From assembly GCF_913773735.1 (NCBI RefSeq), contig NZ_CAJYEB010000043.1:23097-87096 (forward strand): DNA of 64,000 bases, given 5' to 3'. The notes under the pieces are model-generated. The model made no database searches, was not told the origin of the DNA, and saw only the letters and a list, made by a program, of their open reading frames with translations. Made by a program: the position numbers and the translations under genes. Each line of letters begins with the position of its first letter. Within the stretch, counting starts at the first letter, position 1. Below, one piece after another: positions 60,068 through 64,000 of the stretch. This DNA comes from an uncultured Massilia sp. Lineage in GTDB: Bacteria; Pseudomonadota; Gammaproteobacteria; Burkholderiales; Burkholderiaceae_D.

Positions 60068-60853
60068 CTACGGCGCCGAACCCAGCCGGCGCAGGCTGCC
60101 CGAGCCGACCACCGACTTGCTCACCTGCGGATCGCCGTAGTAATCGACGTCGCCCGAGCCGGCCACCGTCAGGCTCAGCGCATCGCGCACCCACAGCCGG
60201 GCATTGCCCGACCCCGCCACGTTGACGCTGGCGGTGTCCGTGCGCACCTTGCCCAGGTCGACGTTGCCGGAACCGGCCACCGACACCGACAGCTTGCGCG
60301 CGCTGCCGTCGCCGGCCTGCAGCTTGCCGCTGCCGCCCAGGTTCACGCTCAGGTCGCCGCCTTCGACGCGGCGTACCCGGATTTCCCCCGATCCGCCGAT
60401 GTCGAAGCGCACGCGCTGGCCGCGCATCGCGTCGATGTCGACGTTGGCCGAGCCGGCCAGCGTCATGCGGTCCAGCTCGCGCACCTGCACGACGATCCTC
60501 AGGTTGCGCGTGCGCAGGTTGGTCCTGGAGCGCGCGCGGATCTTCAGCGTGCGGTCCTCGACCACCGTTTCGATCAGCGGCAGCAGGTTGTCCTCGGTCT
60601 CGATGGTGACGCCCTCGGCATTGCCGGTGCGGACCTCGACCGTGCCCGGCACGGCCACCGACAGGCCGTCGAAGCGGCCGACGCTGCGCTCCTGGCGCCT
60701 GACGGGGCCGCGGCCCTCCACCGTTTCGGAACCCCAGCCCCAGGCGCCGGCCTGCGGCGCGGCGGCGACGCAGGCGAGGGCGCAGGCGCCGGCCAGGAAG
60801 CGGCGGCGGGCGGTCGGGATGGCGGTCGGGATGGCGCTCGTGTTCGTGGTCAT
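60068..60853 (-). CDS. DUF2807 (auto-transporter adhesin head GIN) protein
   Basis: A 261-residue exported protein; an N-terminal RRRFLAGACALACVAAAP looks like a Tat or Sec signal. The rest is a regular beta-helix of repeated GSGN/GSGD turns (VAGSGNVDLGKV, VAGSGNARLWV, VAGSGDVDYYG), the DUF2807 fold. Function unknown, probably cell-surface or periplasmic. AGGAGG precedes the ATG. The codons for IPTA are tandemly repeated near the start. Confidence 0.87.
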   Translation of the reverse strand: MTTNTSAIPTAIPTARRRFLAGACALACVAAAPQAGAWGWGSETVEGRGPVRRQERSVGRFDGLSVAVPGTVEVRTGNAEGVTIETEDNLLPLIETVVEDRTLKIRARSRTNLRTRNLRIVVQVRELDRMTLAGSANVDIDAMRGQRVRFDIGGSGEIRVRRVEGGDLSVNLGGSGKLQAGDGSARKLSVSVAGSGNVDLGKVRTDTASVNVAGSGNARLWVRDALSLTVAGSGDVDYYGDPQVSKSVVGSGSLRRLGSAP

Positions 60854-61062
60854 GCGGTCCTCCTGTAGTGGGTCTCGTGGGATGCGATGATGGCATCCTA
60901 AGCCACCGCGGCGCTACAGGGGCGCGGTTTGCGACGGACTGCAGCGATCGCGGGCCGAACTGCGCCAGCGCCGGCCAGCCGGTGGCCAGCGGCGCGCCGC
61001 CGTCGCCCCGATCCTGCTAAGGTCGGGCCATCCCATCGACGTGGTTCCTTGCAGGAGGCAGC

Positions 61063-61377
61063 ATGGATCGGTACCTGATCGTCTACCGTGGCGTGCCCGT
61101 CGGCAGCGCCGACGGCCCCGCGCACGACCGCGCGCGCTGGCGGGCCTGGCTCGACGGGCTGGGCGCGGCGCTCGTCGACCGCGGCGCCCTGGCCGGCGGG
61201 GCCGTCGAGATGCCCAGCCGCCTGCTCGGGCCGAAAGAGTCGACCAGTTCGCTGTCCGGCTACGCCATCGTGCGCGCGGCGGACTTCAACGCGGCGGTCG
61301 CGCTGGCCGCGTCGTGTCCGGTGTTCGACGAAGGCGGCTCGGTCGAGGTCGCGCGCCTGGACGATTCCCTGGCCTGA
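61063..61377 (+). CDS. YCII/DGPF-like domain protein
   Basis: A 104-residue alpha/beta protein with the YCII-type pattern (MDRYLIVYRG at the start, RARWRAWLDGLGAALVDRG, then GYAIVRAADFNAAVALAASCP and EVARL). YCII-family proteins are small ferredoxin-like enzymes or partners of extracytoplasmic sigma factors; here none is adjacent. GGAGG precedes the ATG. Confidence 0.82.
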   Translation: MDRYLIVYRGVPVGSADGPAHDRARWRAWLDGLGAALVDRGALAGGAVEMPSRLLGPKESTSSLSGYAIVRAADFNAAVALAASCPVFDEGGSVEVARLDDSLA

Positions 61378-61500
61378 TGCCATCCCGCCTATCCCTTCTG
61401 GCCGCCGGTTTCCCCTGACCGGGCGGGCGACTCCCGGCTAAAATGTCTGCTTGGACATGTCATCGTCCAATCACGCACGCCAACCGAAAGGGATTACAGG

Positions 61501-62469
61501 ATGAGTACGCTCCAGCCGCCGGCCTATGCCGACGTCGTCCAGGCCGCCGAACGCATCGCCGGCATCGCCAACCGCACCCCGGTGCTGACCTCGCGCACCG
61601 TGAACTCGGCATGCGGCGCCGAGGTCTTCTTCAAATGCGAGAACCTGCAGCGCATGGGCGCCTTCAAGTTCCGCGGCGCCTGCAATGCGCTGGCGCGCTT
61701 CACGCCGGCGCAGCGCGCCGCCGGCGTCGTGGCCTTCTCGTCCGGCAACCACGCGCAGGCGATCGCGCTGGCCGCGCAGCTGCTGGGCATGCCCGCCACC
61801 ATCGTGATGCCGCAGGATGCGCCGGCCGCCAAGGTCGCGGCCACCCGCGGCTACGGCGGCAACGTCGTGCTGTACGACCGCTACACCGAAGACCGCGAGC
61901 AGATCGGCCGCGACCTGGCCGAGCGCCACGGCTACACCCTGATCCCGCCGTACGACCACCCGGACGTCATCGCCGGCCAGGGCACGGCGGCGAAGGAACT
62001 GTTCGAGGAGGTCGGCGCGCTGGACGCCCTGTTCGTGCCGCTGGGCGGCGGCGGCCTGTTGTCCGGCTCCGCGCTGTCCACGCGCGCGCTGGCGCCGGCC
62101 TGCAAGCTGTATGGCGTCGAGCCCGAAGCGGGCAACGACGGCCAGCAATCGTTCCGTTCGGGCGCCATCGTCCACATCGACACGCCGCAGACCATCGCGG
62201 ACGGCGCCCAGACCCAGCACCTCGGCAGCCTCACGTTCCCGATCATCCGGCGCGACGTCGACGACATCCTGACCGCGTCCGACGAGGAACTGGTGCGCTG
62301 CATGCGTTTCTTCGCCGAGCGCATGAAGCTCGTCGTGGAGCCGACCGGGTGCCTCGGTTTCGCGGCGGCGCGCGCCATGCAGGACCGGTTGCGCGGCAAG
62401 CGGGTCGGCATCCTGGTCAGCGGCGGCAACGTCGACCTGGCGCGCCTGGGCGCCTTCCTGGCCGGCTGA
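61501..62469 (+). CDS. threonine dehydratase-family PLP lyase (threo-3-hydroxyaspartate ammonia-lyase type)
   Basis: A 322-residue fold-type II PLP enzyme. Lys56 in GAFKFRGA binds the cofactor; SSGNHAQ holds the substrate carboxylate and GGGGLLSG the phosphate. It lacks the C-terminal ACT domain of biosynthetic IlvA, so it belongs to the catabolic group that includes serine racemase and threo-3-hydroxy-L-aspartate dehydratase. The promoter region contains TAAAAT (61439-61444). Followed by a HAD hydrolase 10 bp downstream. Confidence 0.9.
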   Translation: MSTLQPPAYADVVQAAERIAGIANRTPVLTSRTVNSACGAEVFFKCENLQRMGAFKFRGACNALARFTPAQRAAGVVAFSSGNHAQAIALAAQLLGMPATIVMPQDAPAAKVAATRGYGGNVVLYDRYTEDREQIGRDLAERHGYTLIPPYDHPDVIAGQGTAAKELFEEVGALDALFVPLGGGGLLSGSALSTRALAPACKLYGVEPEAGNDGQQSFRSGAIVHIDTPQTIADGAQTQHLGSLTFPIIRRDVDDILTASDEELVRCMRFFAERMKLVVEPTGCLGFAAARAMQDRLRGKRVGILVSGGNVDLARLGAFLAG

Positions 62470-62479
62470 CGGGCGGCCG

Positions 62480-63163
62480 ATGGCGACCGGCGCGCTCAAG
62501 GCCATCCTATGGGACAACGACGGCGTCCTGTCGGACACCGAACGCCTGTTCTTCGAGGCCAACCGGCGCGTGCTGGCGCCGCACGGCATCGACCTCGCGC
62601 ACGCGGACTACGTCGCCTGGTACCTGGAAGACGCGCGCGGGGCCTGGCACCTGCTGCGCGCGCGCGGCTACGGCGAGGACGACATCGCGCAGGTGCGGCG
62701 CGCCCGCGACGCCTGCTACGCCGGCCTGCTGGCCGAAGCGGCGACGCCGCTCGGCTTTCCCGGCGTGCCGGCGATGCTGGCGCGGCTGGCGCCGCGGGTG
62801 GCGATGAGCATCGTCACCGCCTCGTTCGCCGAGCACGTGGCGCTGGCGCACCGCGACGGCGGCGTGCTCGAGCACATCGGCGCCGTGTTCGCACGCGCAC
62901 CCGGCATGCGACCCAAGCCGCATCCCGACGCCTACCTGCACGCCCTGCAGCAGTTGGGCCTGGACGCCGCCGACTGCATCGCCGTCGAGGATTCGCCGCG
63001 CGGCCTGGCCGCGGCCAGGGCGGCCGGGCTGCGCTGCATCGCGCTGCGCAGCGAACTGCTGGCCGGCTACGACTTCGACGGCGCCTGGCGCGTGGTCGAC
63101 GGCCATGCCGAACTCGAACGCGAACTGGCGCTGCTGCTGGACGGCGCAGCGCCTCCACCCTGA
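62480..63163 (+). CDS. HAD-superfamily hydrolase
   Basis: A 227-residue phosphatase of the beta-phosphoglucomutase/GPH-like subfamily. Motif I is WDNDGVLSDTE (nucleophile Asp12, acid Asp14), motif II is SIVTASF, motif III/IV is KPHPDAYLHAL and VEDSPRGLAAARAAG. All catalytic residues are present. Substrate unknown. The gene starts 10 bp after the lyase gene and ends 8 bp before the deacylase gene, so the three form an operon. Confidence 0.9.
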   Translation: MATGALKAILWDNDGVLSDTERLFFEANRRVLAPHGIDLAHADYVAWYLEDARGAWHLLRARGYGEDDIAQVRRARDACYAGLLAEAATPLGFPGVPAMLARLAPRVAMSIVTASFAEHVALAHRDGGVLEHIGAVFARAPGMRPKPHPDAYLHALQQLGLDAADCIAVEDSPRGLAAARAAGLRCIALRSELLAGYDFDGAWRVVDGHAELERELALLLDGAAPPP

Positions 63164-63171
63164 AGGATCCC

Positions 63172-63726
63172 ATGACCGACACCACGTCACATGCCACCAC
63201 GCAGGCCACCACGCAAACCGCGGACGCGCCCGGCATCGGCCCCACGCCCGTCTTCGACAGGCTGGTGGCGCTGCTGTCCGCGCAGGATGCGCGCTACCGT
63301 GTCATCGCGCACCCGGCCGCCGGCAAGTCCGAGGAAGTCGCGCGCATCCGCGGCACCGAGGTCGGGCAGGGCGCCAAAGCCATGGCCTGCAAGCTCAAGG
63401 TGCCGGACGCGCCGGCCGTGCACGTGCTGGCCGTGCTGGCGGCCGACCGCCAGCTCGACCTGCAGGCGCTGGCCGACCTGTTCGGCGCGCGCCGCGCCAG
63501 CCTGATGAGTCCCAGGGAAATCCTCGACATGACGGGCTGCGTGCTGGGCGCGATCCCGCCGTTCTCCTTCCACCCGGACCTGGTGCTGGTGGCCGATCCC
63601 GATCTGTTCGGACGCTACCGCGAGATCGCCTTCAACGCCGGCCGCCTGGACGCGTCGATGGTGCTCGACAGCGACGACTACCTGCGCGTGGCGCGGCCGC
63701 GCCTGGCGGACCTGCGCCAGCGCTGA
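63172..63726 (+). CDS. YbaK/ProX-type aminoacyl-tRNA deacylase
   Basis: A 184-residue protein with the YbaK/EbsC domain that hydrolyses mischarged tRNA: RVIAHPAAGKSEEVARIRGT, GAKAMACKLKV, ARRASLMSPREILDMTGCVLGAIPPF. The N-terminal 22 residues are a Thr/Ala/Gln extension. AAGGA precedes the ATG. The exact amino acid removed cannot be told. Last gene of the operon before a terminator. Confidence 0.9.
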   Translation: MTDTTSHATTQATTQTADAPGIGPTPVFDRLVALLSAQDARYRVIAHPAAGKSEEVARIRGTEVGQGAKAMACKLKVPDAPAVHVLAVLAADRQLDLQALADLFGARRASLMSPREILDMTGCVLGAIPPFSFHPDLVLVADPDLFGRYREIAFNAGRLDASMVLDSDDYLRVARPRLADLRQR

Positions 63727-63749
63727 CGGGACGGCCGGCACCGGCGACG

Positions 63750-63785
63750 ACGGGGCGCCTCCTTGCGGATGGCGCCCCGTTTCTC
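63750..63785 (+). terminator. Rho-independent terminator of the lyase-HAD-deacylase operon
   Basis: ACGGGGCGCC-N11-GGCGCCCCGT followed by TTCTC; the T-run is short, so efficiency is uncertain. Confidence 0.6.
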
Positions 63786-63794
63786 ATCGCGCGG

Positions 63795-64000
63795 TCAGGC
63801 GGTGGCGATGCCGGTGGCGATGGTGGTGGAAACGGTGCCGACGAGCTGCACCATCTCGTCCGCATCGGCAATGCCCAGCAGCACGTCGGCGCGCGTCACC
63901 TGGCCGGCGGCCAGCTTGACGGCCCACTCGCTGGCTTCCGCCGCGCTCGGGCCGTGGCCCAGCGCGGTCTGGTACAGCTCGGCCACGAAGTGCGCGTCAT
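63795..64000 (-). CDS. DUF4214-domain protein, C-terminal end only
   Basis: The last 67 residues of a protein whose start lies beyond the right edge. DAHFVAELYQTALGHGPSAA, then EWAVKLAAG and RADVLLGIADADE match the DUF4214 repeat, typical of large secreted or surface proteins of this family, often with calcium-binding repeats. Nothing more can be said. Confidence 0.75.
   Translation of the reverse strand, partial: DAHFVAELYQTALGHGPSAAEASEWAVKLAAGQVTRADVLLGIADADEMVQLVGTVSTTIATGIATA

Noticed and set aside
1..64000. tRNA, rRNA, riboswitches and insertion sequences
   Set aside because: I looked for them between genes and found no cloverleaf, conserved rRNA stretch, known riboswitch core or transposase. 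Covariance searches could reveal small RNAs that I cannot see by eye.

Overview
The window reads as a chromosomal segment of a GC-rich betaproteobacterium, most likely Oxalobacteraceae (Massilia/Telluria/Duganella-like). The reasons are the GC bias at third codon positions, a neisserial-type Porin_4, a Gcr-type membrane recombinase, a phosphate acyltransferase/acetate kinase/FabI/acetoacetyl-CoA reductase cluster, several glycine-zipper/BON/DUF4398 envelope proteins, and large numbers of extragenic palindromic repeats. This is an inference from gene content; no rRNA or tRNA gene is present.

Layout. 1-6.7 kb: 3' part of a secreted GH13 alpha-amylase, a divergent porin, an acidic protein, two tandem short-chain dehydrogenases and an orphan sulfate-binding protein. 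6.7-13.1 kb: a lipid/phosphate-ester cluster (PAP2 phosphatase overlapping a diacylglycerol-kinase-like protein, then a metallophosphoesterase) behind two LexA-type boxes, then a phospholipase D lipoprotein overlapping a Gcr-type recombinase gene. 13.3-17.9 kb: class IV aminotransferase, DUF3617 protein and a 950-residue TonB-dependent receptor.

18.3-37.3 kb: a dense envelope and general stress region. It holds OmpA-like lipoproteins, an Lmo0937-type 48-residue membrane protein, glycine-zipper proteins, a Crp/Fnr-family regulator, BON lipoproteins, an AsmA protein, two DUF4398 proteins, a ferritin-like protein, ElaB/YqjD- and YqjE-like membrane proteins, an AI-2E family transporter, a YihY/BrkB protein, an OmpA porin, a winged-helix protein, a peroxiredoxin-glutaredoxin fusion and an MtfA-like peptidase. 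Nine promoters here carry the same 14-bp palindrome, GTNCG-N4-CGNAC. Eight of the nine have a -10-like hexamer exactly 22 nt downstream and the ninth has one after 23 nt, which is the geometry of class II activation by a Crp/Fnr protein. I consider this an undescribed regulon and the main result.

37.4-41.5 kb: an acyl-phosphate/polyhydroxybutyrate-type operon. 41.5-51.9 kb: housekeeping and accessory genes (hydroxypyruvate isomerase, MarR-MFS pair with paired operators, RhlE helicase, SuhB, TrmJ, a lipase-like hydrolase, TetR, a LOG protein). 52.0-56.5 kb: a three-gene overlapping operon (outer-membrane porin, small periplasmic phosphate-binding-like protein, PAS-GGDEF-EAL membrane protein). 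56.7-64.0 kb: YgjP-like peptidase, KGG protein, PurU, YaeQ, PCu(A)C copper chaperone, DUF2807 protein, YCII-like protein, a threonine-dehydratase-family lyase, a HAD hydrolase, a YbaK-type deacylase and the end of a DUF4214 protein.

Three families of extragenic repeats are scattered between genes: GTGGGCAC-type palindromes, CCGGGGTCAGAG-type elements and GC-rich paired inverted repeats. Two blocks of short tandem repeats sit beside members of these families. No CRISPR array, insertion sequence or prophage was seen.
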